A stretch of 64,000 nucleotides of DNA, from NCBI GenBank assembly GCA_963513935.1, contig OY740765.1, forward strand, positions 115,201,362 to 115,265,361, written 5' to 3'. The translations under genes were made by a program, and so were the position numbers. Source of the stretch: Aphrophora alni (Eukaryota; Arthropoda; Insecta; Hemiptera; Aphrophoridae). Positions 1-11,825 of the stretch are shown one piece after another (positions within the stretch are counted from its first letter, which is position 1; each line of letters starts with the position of its first letter). Under the pieces are notes generated by a model. It ran no database searches. It was not told where the DNA came from and saw nothing but the letters and a program-made list of their open reading frames with translations.

Positions 1-2
1 CC

Positions 3-1079
3 GCTATTAATGAGTTAATTTCTATCCTAAAAACAGTTCTTCACCAAAATTATTTCCAATTTAACAATGAATTTTTCACCCAACACGATGGTCTAGCCAT
101 GGGCTCATCTCTATCCTGCATCCTTTCTGAGATCCTTCTCAATTATATAGAAAACACCTTTCTAATGTCAGACTTGAACCCCTACAAACAAAATATAATA
201 TCCTACCATAGGTACGTGGATGACACATTCTTTTTATTCAATGGAAGTAACAGACAACTACAGCTGTCTAATACAGACAATACAAACAATTATTAAAATA
301 GTTTGCACCATAACCTTTGTTTCACAATAGAAATAACTGTAACTTAAATTTTTTGGACCTTACCATATCAAGAACTAAAAACAATTTAGCAGTTAAAATA
401 TACAGAAAACCCACAACAACAGACCAGACAATACATGCCTTATCACACCATCCACCTGAGCACAAACTAACAACTTATAACAGTTTTATACACTGTTTCC
501 TAACTATCCCCATGACGACTATAAAGCCTATGACCAGGAATTGCACACAATAAAATATATAGCCTTAAATAACGGATATAAAAGCACCACGATCGACAAA
601 TTAGTTTGGAAACATAAAAACAGACATCCATTAACTTCACCAAGCAGTCCTAAACCGATTTACGTGTCTTGTGAATTCAGAAATATATTAAACCATATAC
701 TGAGAAACATGATGGTAAGAGACTGAGTAATCATCACATTCAGAAGAAGCAGTAAACTTGAATCAATTCTACAACATCAAGTTAAAAACAGTATGAACGC
801 GCAATTTTAAACTGGCATATACAAGATCAAATGCAGCGACTGTCCTAGTTACTACAAAGACCAGACAAGACGTCCATTCCAGAAAAGATTTAAGGAGCAC
901 CTACCATCAAAAAAACTGATTACCACAAGTTCCAGTTTTGCAGAGCACTTTATAAACAATTGTCATTCATATTCAAGTTTCAATGACAACATGGAAATCA
1001 TGCATATTTGCAACAAAAGCCAAATTATTAATGACATGGAAGAATTTAAAATTTATAAAGCCAAGAAACTCGATTCCAC
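3..1079 (+). pseudogene. Penelope-like element: RT plus GIY-YIG remnant, 5' truncated by window edge
   Basis: Reverse transcriptase and endonuclease of a Penelope-like retroelement, broken into several frames. The frame open from base 3 to 296 carries the palm motif GLAMGSSLS and the catalytic YVDD box at 215-226. After a frameshift, 317-553 carries the family-typical FLDLTI and IYRKPTTTDQTIH stretch. A third frame near 808-900 reads GIYKIKCSDC followed by QTRRPFQKRFKEH, the GIY-YIG endonuclease start, and continues to FKIYKAKKLD near 1070. The RT-then-GIY-YIG order is diagnostic of Penelope-like elements. Stops and frameshifts make it inactive. The N-terminal RT lies outside the window. It ends against the PHD-finger fragment at about 1079. 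Confidence 0.9.
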
Positions 1080-1241
1080 AATAACGCATCTCCATAGTTG
1101 ATCTTGGTCCTGGAGGTACTGAAAGTCTTCGGTAGTTAAATCAGCACACTTAGTATGAAAAAAACATTTACAACCACAGCAATCAAGTTTATGTTTAGTG
1201 TTTTTTAACGACTTCATACATTTTCCACAATTATCCGCCAT
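1080..1241 (-). pseudogene. PHD-type zinc-finger fragment, probably LINE ORF1 N-terminus
   Basis: Starts with ATG at 1241 (MADNCGKC) and shows CxxC, CCGCKCFFHTKC and a terminal LWRC, the spacing of a PHD/Cys-rich zinc finger. It stops being coherent at about 1079, exactly where the Penelope-like coding sequence on the other strand ends. The frame beyond that point is antisense Penelope sequence. N-terminal PHD fingers are common in ORF1 proteins of insect non-LTR retrotransposons, so I infer a truncated LINE ORF1. A first exon of a host PHD protein is less likely because no splice donor is seen. Confidence 0.5.
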
Positions 1242-2419
1242 ATTGTCAATTTTAATTAATTAAATTTAATAGAGTAAATAATAATGATGACAGTAACGCA
1301 TAAACTAATAAAACAACAAGTAAATTAGTAAATATTGACGTACAACTTCAAAAAACATACACTGGGCGGGGGGAACAGAACCACAATCAGAATAAAATTA
1401 CAATTATTTAAACTCACTAGGAGGTCTACAGTGATCATCGTGCACGATTAAATAAGATACGGCAACACACAACCTTTTTCATCAACATCTGACTCATTAC
1501 TCCAATATATCATAAAGATGGATTTTTTCCAATGATGGTCACTAAGTACAAAGCTGTTGATTAAATATAAAGAGTTTACTTTTTTTCAAATTGAGCTAAC
1601 TGGACCCTAGTACAGGCAGAAAGCACTATTATTGTATGCGAGCAATGTTCATCCGCTGTTAAAAAGGAAAAAAAACAATAAATTAGCCTTTACAAGCTCC
1701 ATTGTCAAAATTATTTTTGTATTATGATTTTTTTTTTCCAAAATCTTCCCGGAAAAAAATTCCGATGGCCGGCAAAATACAAGCATAATTCAAGGATTTT
1801 TCCCGATGCAAAAAAAAGTCAAGCATAATTCCTGATTTTTCAGATTTTCAAGGTTGCTGGACACCCTGCTATTTTTTGTTATTATGCTTTAGCTACAAAA
1901 TTTTCTGTAATGATTGTTTATAAAGTTTTTCGTGCCTATTATTTTGTTCTATAATAGTATGTTTATTAATTTAATATTATTAAATAGTTTTGGTGAGTGA
2001 ATTGTTATTTTAGTAACCTAGTTTTTAAACACATAATAACCTGCATCTACGTACAAAATATAAGGAATTTTGCTCTAAATTGAATTCAAATTTACAATAA
2101 TTAAAATTTTACATTTTTGCAAACTACATAAAGAATGCTTGTTCTGTATATTTTGGATTTTTGATATCTTAATTAAAACTATAAGCTATAATGGTGAAAA
2201 CTTGAAGGATTTTTTTTCAACAACAGTTAACAATTTCTAAAAATAATTACAAAAAGTTTTACATTGATTTTGTAATGAAATTTTGAAATAATGCATGCTG
2301 AATGCATAAAAACGAGCTCCTAACACAAAAAAAAATAATAATAACTGCACAGGGTTAAAACCAAGGAACAATAAAATGTGGGGTTTTTTTTGGTTTTTTT
2401 TTTTACTTTCTCAAATATA
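1242..2419. other. AT-rich sequence without recognised gene
   Basis: No coding signal or RNA gene is visible on either strand. At 1780-1840 a short motif around 'caagcataattc' occurs twice about 45 bp apart next to phenylalanine-like T runs. This looks like debris of an old repeat. Confidence 0.5.
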
Positions 2420-3115
2420 TTATGTAGTAAAGACAAAGTTATGTGATGGATAAAAAAATTGATGAGTTTCTTGCAGATATATCCATTTTGAGGTCTCCTG
2501 AGTCCAAAATTGTGTTTTTTTAATAATGATTTCTGTTATCTGCAGTGCAATATTCTACAGTCCAAACATTTGGACCAACTAATCAAATTTTGTATGTGGG
2601 TATATTTTGGCTACATTTCAGGACTTTTTTCATTTTTTTATAACTTAAAATGTAAGAGTAGTTGGCATAACAAAAAACACAAAATTACAATGTTCTCAAA
2701 ATTCACTCCAATAATTTTGATAAAATTTTGCTCAAATGTAGCTTGTAAGGACCCAAAAAAAACATACTGGTTGTCATCTCTAAAAATACAGGTTAGTGAG
2801 TTATTGTTAAAAAACCAAAATATCAGCCTTGAGGCTATTATAAAATACTTAGTTTCTCAAAAGCAACTATACAGATTTGTTTAAATTTTAATAAAATATG
2901 AAGTATAATTCAAAATCCTAAACCCAAATGCACAAAGTAAATCACAAGTAAAAACTATCACGGTTCAGGAATAGTGGTAAAAAACAAAAATGAACCTTGA
3001 CCACAGTCGTTAAAGGTCCAATTTTAATGAAATGCAACTTATTCTGAGGACTTGTTTAAGAAACAAGCAAAGCAAATTTAGGCCCTTATAATTTTTCAGA
3101 CAGCGTCAATGATTC
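2420..3115 (-). repeat. Dispersed repeat family A, copy 1
   Basis: Reverse-orientation copy of a family present at least seven times here. It shares 'gatatatcc' next to 'ttgaggtc', a 'caaattttgtatgtgggtat' block and the 'tttaatgaaat' end with copies at 20.8, 22.0, 31.4, 50.9 and 53.1 kb. The 124-codon open frame at 2510-2884 lies wholly inside the repeat and has no recognisable protein similarity, so I do not call it a gene. Confidence 0.7.
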
Positions 3116-3310
3116 ATTTTCACTTTTTGATTGTCAACTACCGAAATGATATTTCTGGTAATGATTAGTTAAGGTTAGTTTTTACTTAGTTTCAGAAATG
3201 GGTGTGTGATAGTAAGTGCAATGTTTTTACACCATTAATTATTAATTCTATAAACTCTTATATTTACTGCATCCACTGAACTAAAATTACATTAAACAAA
3301 ACAAATCTAT

Positions 3311-3693
3311 TATAGGTCGTGCGGAATGAGAAGAAGCCTGGCCTCAATTTTAGAAAGTGGTTGAAACCGGTTTTTAAGGGGTGGTATAGTATATATCTTA
3401 TATATATTAAGATATATATATATATCTTATATAAGATACGGATACGTGACTACTGAGGACCGTCTACCACCACCCCGGTTGTTTTTTAAGGGTTCTCTTA
3501 ATTTTAGAAATTGGTTGAAACCGGTTTTTAAGGGGTGGTGGTAGACGAGCCTCAGTAGTCACGTATCCGTATCTTATATAAGATATACACATATATATAT
3601 ATATATAATATATACTATACCACCCCTTAAAAACCGGTTTCAACCACTTTATAAAATTTAGGCCAGGCTTCTTCTCGTTCCGCACGACCTATA
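3311..3693. mobile_element. Palindromic MITE / foldback element
   Basis: Left end 'tataggtcgtgcggaatgag' is the inverse of the right end apart from one base. The arms (about 130 bp, 3311-3440 against 3560-3693) include GAAGAAGCCTGGCC, the GGTTGAAACCGG block and an AT microsatellite. The central part carries a second, inner inverted pair (gtctaccaccacccc at about 3467, its complement at 3533-3547). TA at both borders fits a TA target duplication. There is no ORF. Non-autonomous; the mobilising family is not identifiable. Confidence 0.8.
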
Positions 3694-3908
3694 TGTTTAT
3701 TTGATATTTGTTTATGGATTTTATTTTTTAAAAAAATCCTTCTGTCCCAAATGAATTAAAATTAGTCCACTTTGGTCGGTTAAATCATCCAGATAAAATT
3801 TTGGAATTGCTTTGTGGGGGGAATTGCTTGTCATCTGCCACTACGCAGATAACCCAAATTATGTTTCATTTTTCAATATGAGAAGGAACAATTTAGAGTT
3901 CATTTGTC

Positions 3909-4300
3909 GTGATTCTCATCACCCTTTCGAATTTACAGGGGCCAATCCTTGCAGCAACTTTATTCCTTGTTTTTATTAATGACTTGGTGTTTTTGTCTTT
4001 TTGTGGAAAAATAACTGTCTTTGCGGATGATCTTTCAATTCAATACTCTGGGATGAGCTGGGAAGTTATCAATAATTTATGTGTTCTTTGAATGTGGTGC
4101 AGCAATAACAATGTGATAGTAAATGTGGGGAAAACCCATATTTGGCTTTAGAGGTTTTGTTTCGAGCATGTTTTACAAATTTCATGTGGAAGAGAAATGA
4201 GGGTGGATATGAATTGTAACTGTGCTCAGATCGATAAAACAGATCATATTAAATATTTAGGAATAATAATTGAAATGAAGGTAACACACAAGAGAATTGC
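3909..4300 (+). pseudogene. Non-LTR reverse transcriptase fragment (Jockey-like)
   Basis: The frame reads LQGPILAATLFLVFINDL and then FADD at 4020-4031, the RT catalytic box of Jockey/CR1-type LINEs. After a stop it continues with WCSNNNVIVNVGKTH and, in a shifted frame near 4235-4275, KYLGIIIEMK, the thumb-region motif. No endonuclease or RNase H is attached. About 120 residues of RT survive with at least two lesions, so it is a dead fragment. 3694-3908 shows nothing recognisable. Confidence 0.8.
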
Positions 4301-4424
4301 TAGACTATTTACTAGACCAGAAGTTGTTTCCTTATCCTGAATCCAAAATCTTTAAATCCTCTATATGTTTGTAATAAAAATTTACAATCGAACAAAAATA
4401 TAAAACTAGGTTTAAAACAGAGAT

Positions 4425-6195
4425 AAAATTAATGACTTATTAAAATAATGCAAAGTTTGAGAGCAGTAATTAATGTTAAATGAATTATTGAATGCAATGA
4501 TTTATACCGGGTGAATAAAAAGTCAAGACCCCCCCTCTAATATTTTTCTAAGTAAATATACAGAGATATCCTTTTGGTGGTCGTGCAATCTTAGCAGGAA
4601 GTTTCATTTTATGATTTTGAAAATTTTGAGTGTCCCCCAAAAATGGGGGATTTTGGGGGCAACTCAAAAATTTTAAATGTAAACCCCCTTCAAGTGACAC
4701 CTCATTTTGAAGTGTTTAAAAAAACTTAAGGAATGGTGAAAACCAGAGTTCGCTATCTCTTCTCTATCAAAAATGGTAGCCTGTCAAATGTTATTGAAGT
4801 CTACACTTATATTAGTTTTCAAGGTAAAGTTACTTTCTCTGAAACAACTGGGTTATTTTTTTTCTGTGTTCTAAATCAGTTAGGAGTGCAAAGGACAAAG
4901 ATTCCACTCTAAAGTATGACCTATTCTGATGAGATTGAAACAAAAAAGGGACTGGTTTGTACTAAACCGTACTTCAAACTGGGAAAGTCCACAGTACTAA
5001 GGTCACTCATTGTAAACAAACATCTTATCAGTAGGCTTTACAACCTTCATTGGAATCTTTGTCCTTTACATCCCTAACTGATTTAGAACACAGAAAAAAA
5101 ATAACCCAGTTGTTTCAGAGAAAGTAACTTTACCTTGAAAACTAATGTAAGTGTAGACTTCAATAACATTTGACGGGCTACCATTTTTGATAGAGAAGAG
5201 ATAGCGAACTCTGGTTTTCACCATTCTTTAAGTTTTTGTAAACACTTCAAAATGAGCTGTCACTTGAAGGGGGTTTTCATTTAAAAATTTTGAGTTGCCC
5301 CCAAAATCCCCCATTTTTGGGGGACATTCAAAATTTTCAAAATCATAAAATGAAACTTCCTGCTAAGATTGCACGTCCACCAAAAGGATATCTCTGTATA
5401 TTTACTTAGAAAAATATTAGAGGGGGGGGGTCTTGACTTTTTATTCACCCGGTATAATGTGTTTCAATATACAAACCCGTCAAGATTATTTAATAGTAAG
5501 TTTGATCACTGTAATTATTGATAAGTGAATTATATTGAAGGCAGTTTTTATGTATTATATATAATGTGTTTCAATAGACAAACCCGACAAGATTATTTAA
5601 TAGTAAGTTTGAGCACTGTAATTATTGATAAGTAAATTATATTGAAGGCAATATTTTATGTATTATATATATGTTTCAATATACAAACCAGACAAGATTA
5701 TTTAATAGTAAGTTTGAGAACCATAAATATTGATATATGACTTATATTGAAAGCAATATTTTATGTATTATATATATGTTTCAATATACAAATCAGTCAA
5801 GATTTTTTAATAGTAGGCCTATGTTTGAAAACTAATTATTGTTATGAGAAATAGATGGAATCCAGTATTTTATGTACTGTATATAATGTGTTTCAATATA
5901 TAAACCCGTGAAGATTTTTAAATAGTATGTTTGAGAACCGTAATTATTGTTATGTGAAGTACATGGAATGCAGTATTTTATGTATTATATATGTGTTTCA
6001 ATAGACAAACCCATCAAGATTTTTAAATAGTATGTTTGGGAACCATAATTATTGTTATGTGAAGTATATGGAATGCAGTATTTTATATGTTACATATAAT
6101 GTGTTTCAATATACAAACCCGTCAATATTATTTAATACTATGTTTGAGAACCATAATTATTGATATGTGAATTAATTGAAAGCAGTATATTTTGA
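4425..6195. repeat. 107-bp tandem repeat array, interrupted by a palindrome
   Basis: From 5458 to 6195 about seven units begin with 'gtttcaatatacaaaccc' at 5461, 5568, 5673, 5778, 5890, 5994 and 6103, giving spacings of 104-112 bp. Units share a 'tttaatagtaagtttgag' core. The left flank of the palindrome (4425-4503) is part of a diverged unit (aagtttgag, then a taattaatg-like tract and a gaatgcaatg end). The array is therefore older than the palindrome inserted in it. Copies have diverged; no ORF. Confidence 0.85.
4503..5456. mobile_element. Large palindromic element (about 950 bp) with long inverted arms
   Basis: Ends are TATACCGGGTG and CACCCGGTATA. Left arm 4503 to about 4915 and right arm about 5045-5456 are near-perfect inverse copies, including 'gggtgaataaaaagtcaaga' and a 'cccccaaaaatgggggattt' stretch. 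A spacer of about 130 bp separates the arms. TA at both borders suggests TA target duplication. It encodes nothing. Transcription would give a hairpin of roughly 400 bp. Its flanks are two halves of a tandem-repeat array. Confidence 0.85.
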
Positions 6196-6662
6196 CTAAT
6201 ATAATTTTATATTATATTTTGCACCTAATTATTAAACGCATGTTAAATAAATTGACAAAAATATTTATAAAATCTTTACATTTATTTAAAGAACAGTTAA
6301 TAACACAACTAATTGTAAATCAAAATAAAAACGCACCACTAAAAACTGAATGTCACATAACCAACCGAAAGTGTTAAATATCTTCTGTTAACAGAGTACT
6401 GTAAAATAATAGCTGTAATTTTCTTAGAGATTAGAAAAAAGTTGAATGTGTCGCTCACACAGCTACAGTGATATCTTTGTCAAAATAGTTCCAAAGGCAA
6501 GCACTTGCAATTACTGTTGCAATTACACCTGCAAAACGTGTACTGTTGGTATACCGGTATATCATAAGCCTTACAATTGAAAAATATTGTAAATTAACTT
6601 GTTTATAGACTAATTTGTGGATCCAAATTAATATTATTTACACTACAGCACGGTCTGGATAG
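6195..6662. mobile_element. Second, decayed copy of the pogo-like MITE found at 46410-47037
   Basis: The right end 'aatttgtggatc.aaattaatattatttacac' matches 46981-47013. The left part (6245-6310, around 'aaaatctttacatttattta') aligns with 46620-46650. The terminal motif at 6645-6662 is degraded relative to the 46-47 kb copy. No transposase. Confidence 0.55.
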
Positions 6663-6669
6663 TAGTAAA

Positions 6670-6672
<3 letters not shown>

Positions 6673-6741
<69 letters not shown>
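6673..6741. repeat. (TA)n microsatellite, about 34 units
   Basis: Uninterrupted AT dinucleotide tract. The YIYIYI-type open frame over it is an artefact of the repeat. Confidence 0.95.
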
Positions 6742-6744
6742 TTT

Positions 6745-9068
6745 TTCATGACTGCTGTGTCCACACGAAACGAGTCCCAGTTGCTTTCATGTGAAAAACA
6801 GCAATATATGTGTAAAATTTTGCATATATTGAGCTTTTGAAAGATCACTAATATCCAATGCATAGTAATTTTTTTCTAAAAGTTAAAACAAATTACTGAC
6901 TTTGTTCAAAAGTTAGACTTTGCTGCTTCCGTGTATATATTATTCAATTTAAGTTGGATATTGCGTCTCTAGCTTATACATTCACTAAACTATAGTTGCT
7001 ACTGCGTCCTATCTTTTCTTTTCATTTACATTAATTTTTGTGCTTAAGATTTTATATAAGATACATGGAAAAAAAAGCTAAATATGTAAAGTTTTTTAAC
7101 ATACATTGAAAATGTTTAAATTCTGTCCAAAATATGAGGTTTCCTTTAAAATAGGACATTAAAAAAATGCAAATATTGAAAAGTTTGGAAAAGTCTTAAA
7201 ACAAGAACCCACATTCTATAATAAATTTTGAAATTTACACTCATCAAGTCCTTTAAAAACATGCAATGTAATGTGTTTAGTAAATATTAACTCTTTAAAA
7301 ATACTGAGAAACCATTAATAAACTCAAAATCTTGAATTTTTAACATATTAACATGCAGACTATGTTTGATTTATGTTTTATACTACAACTTTTAATTTCT
7401 TATATGTTTAAATTATAAAAACATTGATCTATAAAATAAATGTCCTTTACAAATATTCTTTAAAACCTATACTTTGGCCACATATTGTATTTTAATAGTA
7501 GACATCTGTAAAAACCAAAATGTTAGACGTGGACACTCATAGATTGAGAAGATAAAACATTAGCCCAATAACAACAATGTGGTAACCCCAAATTTGACTT
7601 TGTACAAAGTCTATACGTTTAACAAGCTTAATAGTGGGACCTTAATGAAGTTTACTTCATTTCAATAAATAGGAAGTGTTTTGATGTAAATTATAACAAT
7701 AATTACTGTAAGAACTAAATCCTGTAGGAACACTGTTGAATGGTTTACACTTTACTGTAAACTGGAGCCTTGTTAGAAGGTATTCTAAAAAAAATTTTAA
7801 CAGTAATGAAACTATAAACTAAGCCAAACAAAGCCATCATCAGGCAGTTATTAAATCCAATTTGTGCCAAAACTATGCATTCTGCTGACTTTTTCCGAGA
7901 CATACAATTTGTTTAATATAATGTGAAAATAGTGATGTACCATGAAAAAGTGTATATTTTGAAAAAATTAATAAAATCAAAATTAATATTCCATCAAAAT
8001 GTACGGTGAAATAAGTTGCGTACAACAATTATTCTATCGCCAATATTTCTTATAAACAGTTTAGCTTGCTTAGATACATTTTAATGGTTTATTTGAGGAA
8101 TTCATTTTGTGACGAAAAAGAATATACACAGACATTTGTATAATATTTAAAGATATTAGTTATTGAAAAATGTTCCTTACAAAGATATGAGTTTAGAAGA
8201 CATTAATTACCTAATGTAACAAAAACGTATAAGTCTGTTTAGAGATTGAATAGAGTGTTTGTAAAATACTTAGTAATCAATTTCAACTTATATTCAATTT
8301 TACCATATAAAGGCCTATCTTAAGTATAACCTAAATAATGTAAGTGTTAATAATGTATATTTGAGAAATCTTAGGTATCTAATAGTTTACAATCTGTAAA
8401 ATTGTAGGTTTTAAAAATTCAATTTTACCATATCAAAGCTTAAATAGCCCATACTATGGAAGTGTGTATACCTTATAATAGAGAAATCATGTTACCTATT
8501 TCAATGTTACCATATCTTAAAATAGCCTAAACAATGGAAGTGTTTATACCTTATATTATAAAATCATAGATGAATATAAAATCTTTAAAATTGTAAGGTT
8601 TTTAAAAAAATGTTAACCTATATAAGAGACATTTAGACTTATGAAAATCTGTATTTATTTTAAAACTTGAGTATGGTTGAAAGTCTGCACTCAATGTGAC
8701 AAGAAATTTTCAAAATATATACTTCTTTTAAAACTTGTGACTGTTTGAAAGTTTGGACTCATAGTGTTGTAGAAACTACAAACACTCAAAATTACTAAAA
8801 ATTCTACGACTTAGGGACATTAGAAAAAAAGAATATAATTTAATTTTGGGTCCCACATACACTTTAGTATAAACTATGGTCAAAAGATATTTTAATTAAT
8901 AACAGTAAAAATTAGAAAGTTTCGGCTACCCTGACATCATCAGATAGTTGTTATAATGCAGTTTGTTCATGGGAAAAAGTATAAAAAATTTCGACTACAA
9001 AACATCATCAGGTAATTTATTTAATGTAATTTGTACGTGGGCTAAGATTTACATTTTTGATTGTGTAG

Positions 9069-9133
<65 letters not shown>

Positions 9134-9609
9134 AAAAGTTGAAACTGTGTTAAATCTGCTTACCTTGGGTCGATAAAATATGTTGTGTAAACCAGAAAAC
9201 AGTATATAAACTGCTTAAAGAGCTACAAAAACATTGTGAGAAACTAAGAGTTTCTATAAATAGATAAAATATGTAGTGGAAACCAAAAATGTACCCACTA
9301 TGAGAAGTTCGTCAGTTTCTAACTACTTTTTAACAAAACTGTATAATAAGATGGCAACATGAAAATGTGTATATTATGGAAATATAAATAAAATTGAAAA
9401 TCACATCAAAATTTCAACTATATAGACAATATAATCATAAAATGTAGGAGAGTTTAAGGGGGCCTGTGTAAGGGTACAAATTTTGAAGACCAACTCTCTT
9501 AATCTGTGTGTAGGTAAGTATAAGTTATAATCCAAGGTTGTTTTAAACTTATATTTATTAATACTAAACTTACTATACACACAGAAACACAGAGAAAATG
9601 GCGGAGAGA
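6745..9609. repeat. AT-rich region of diverged internal repeats, no gene
   Basis: No coding sequence recognised. Three degenerate units around 'caattttaccatat' occur at about 8292, 8417 and 8499. A larger module recurs: 7805-8000 and 8895-9420 share a 'catcatcagg.agtt' block and a 'catgaaaaagtgtatat' block. (TA)n runs at 9071-9129. The catcatcag blocks are treated separately as hammerhead-like cores. Confidence 0.55.
8919..8943 (-). ncRNA. Hammerhead-ribozyme-like core, degenerate
   Basis: On the minus strand it reads CTGATGA, a 13-base spacer, then GAAAC, matching the two invariant strands of a hammerhead core. The spacer does not fold into a clean stem II, so it is at best a decayed ribozyme. 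A sister core (CTGATGA, 12 bases, GAAA) lies at 8989-9011 on the same strand. A worse one is at 7826-7843. Penelope-like and other retroelements are known to carry such motifs. Confidence 0.35.
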
Positions 9610-10385
9610 TATCTCAAAAATAAAACCTTATTCTGTTCATAACATTTGTGTCGACAATTTCCTGTGAATTTCAAATCGATACATTCATAAATAGTCAAGA
9701 TTTTTGAATAGACATAAGACGAAAAAATTTCAAAAAATACATTGTTTTTAAATTCACAGCTTTGATAGAGAATACAAAAATTAAAACGAATGAGACTATG
9801 TAGAGTTTCATATCTCTTTTAGTTTTCTATTATTAACGTTCAAAGTAGTCAAATCTAGTACATTTCAATTTAAAATCGTAATATCTCGAAAACTAAAAAT
9901 CGGAGAGAATTCTAAATAGCATCAATCATTTTAATTTTTTTATTTCTCTATAAGAGTTTTAACAAATCTCTCAAAATCACAAATTTTTTAAAGTGAAAAA
10001 AATTTAAAATTACAAAAAATTTGAAATTTACAGCTCTAATAGAGAAATTAAATAAAAACCATTGACGCTATTTAGAACTCTTTCAGTTTTAGTTTTCAAG
10101 ATATTAAGATTTTAAAATGAAATTTACAAGATTTGAAAACTTTGAACGTTAATAATAAAAAAAACTAAAAGAGATACAAAACTCTACATAGTCTCATGTG
10201 TTTAAATTTTTTATTCTCTATCAAAGCTGTCAATTTTGAAGAAAATATTTTTTAAATTTTAAAATCAAAATTAAAATTTTTTCGTCTTACGTCTATTCAA
10301 AAATCTCGACTATTTATGAATGCATCAATTCACAGAAATTGTTGACACGAATGTTGTGAACAGAATAAAGTTTTATTTTTTAAGT
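9610..10385. mobile_element. Palindromic element with arms of about 370 bp
   Basis: The left arm starting 'tctcaaaaataaaaccttat' at 9614 is mirrored by the right arm ending near 10385. Matching landmarks are 'attctgttcataacat' against 'atgttgtgaacagaat', 'gaatagacataagacg' against 'cgtcttacgtctattc', and a central 'gagaaattaaataaaaa' pair. Arms have several percent mismatches, so it is older than the 18-kb palindrome. No ORF. Confidence 0.8.
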
Positions 10386-10745
10386 TATCTTTAACAATAT
10401 ATTTTTATATAACTAAACGTAATGAATGAGATTGCTTTGTTAACAGGTTATACAAGTATTAAACATAACTATAACTTGTATTAACTTTGCTAACCATCTT
10501 TTGGATTCAGGTCATAGTTTTGATCCCAAACAGAATGTTAAAATCTTATATATTGAAATAAATGCCTTAGACTAAATAATTTAGAATGTTAAAAATTAAT
10601 AGATCTATGTTAAAGAAACATACTTTCAATTTAAACAACACAAATTTTCTTAATTCAACACCACTTCTAAACCCTTACCTGTAACCTAGGACAAAAAATT
10701 TGAACAGATTTTTAATTCACATTTAAGAATATTTAAAAAATCTAA

Positions 10746-11825
10746 GGCCCGGTTATACAATCGCCTGATAAAATTCCCGTTAGTTATGCAATGGATAACT
10801 TTAAGTTACCAACCAATCCAACCAATAAAAATATTCCGTTCAACAATGATTTTTTATCCTGCTGGTAACTAACAGCAACTTATCCCCCAATTTAACACTT
10901 TAACATGTATGTTGGTACTATTTGCAAGGTTTTGATTGGTCAAAAACCAATTGGAAACACACATGGTGACAAAAACAAACTATACTGAGAAGAGTAAAAT
11001 GTTTATTTTTATGGTTACGTTAGTTGGAAATGTAGTTCACCAGATATTTTAAAATTTTTGGTTATTGAGTTTGTGTTATAAAGTAACACTTTAGGAAAGG
11101 AAATGAGCAAAATAATGAACCAATGCCATGGCATGAAGAAAAAAAGATGCCAAATGGGAAGATTTAACCCGATAATTTAATAGCCAGCACAACGGTCCAA
11201 ACCGAACGCTTTCTAATCTCTAAGTTGAAATATAAAATGCTAAAAAGAGGAAGAACTGCATTAGCACAATAAAAAAAATTATTGTACTATTTCTTTTTCA
11301 TCATCATTAAAAATTTTTTTTTTTAAATTCTTATAAGGATAGTAGCCACAATATACTTTATCTGCTGGATAAATAGACGTAATGGGATGAAGGAAAAAGA
11401 TGCTAAGTGGGACTTGACAATTCAATAGCCAGAATATCGATCGAAACTAAACAGTTTCTAACCTCTAATCTAAATTTGAAATGGTAAGAATTTTAAAAAT
11501 AAAAAGAGGGAGTGCTATGCTTTAGAAAATAAAAAGAATGATTGTGCTATTACTTTATCATCTACATTAAATTATTAAAGAAATTATTATAAATAAACAT
11601 AGCAGCCACAGCCAAATATAACAAAAATAACCAATTAACTTTATCTCCTGGACAACTACCTAACGAGAGCTTCAATTATTCGATAATTTTATCAGGAGTA
11701 TAGCTAAGTTCAATCTCTCAACAAGATATATCAGGAAAGTATAGAACATATTGCATACACTTATTGAGTAGACAATCCTATCAGGAACTTGTAAGGCAGT
11801 TATAAGAAGATTGTAGAACCAACCC
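10746..11825 (+). mobile_element. PIF/Harbinger-like DNA transposon, non-autonomous
   Basis: Flanked by TAA on both sides (10743-10745 and 11826-11828), the 3-bp duplication typical of PIF/Harbinger. Termini GGCCCGGTTATACAATC and, inverted, GGGTTGGTTCTACAATC form imperfect terminal inverted repeats. Inside are two decayed versions of a Myb/SANT-like coding stretch: near 11140 (DAKWEDLTR, then PNRTLSNL in frame fragments) and near 11400. Harbinger elements encode a Myb-like DNA-binding protein beside a DDE nuclease. No nuclease is left here. Confidence 0.75.

Noticed and set aside
2510..2884. 124-codon open frame
   Set aside because: Lies wholly in dispersed repeat family A, is not conserved as an ORF in other copies, and has strongly skewed composition.
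5458..6195. Tandem units considered as a CRISPR-like array
   Set aside because: Repeats are diverged and contiguous without unique spacers, in a eukaryotic genome: a satellite.
6603..6863. 86-codon frame with a YIYIYI core
   Set aside because: Translation of a TA microsatellite.
10660..10720. Donor-like GTTACAG/GTAAGG on the minus strand, considered as a further Eps8 exon
   Set aside because: The acceptor-to-donor distance is only a few bases and no Eps8-like coding sequence is present.
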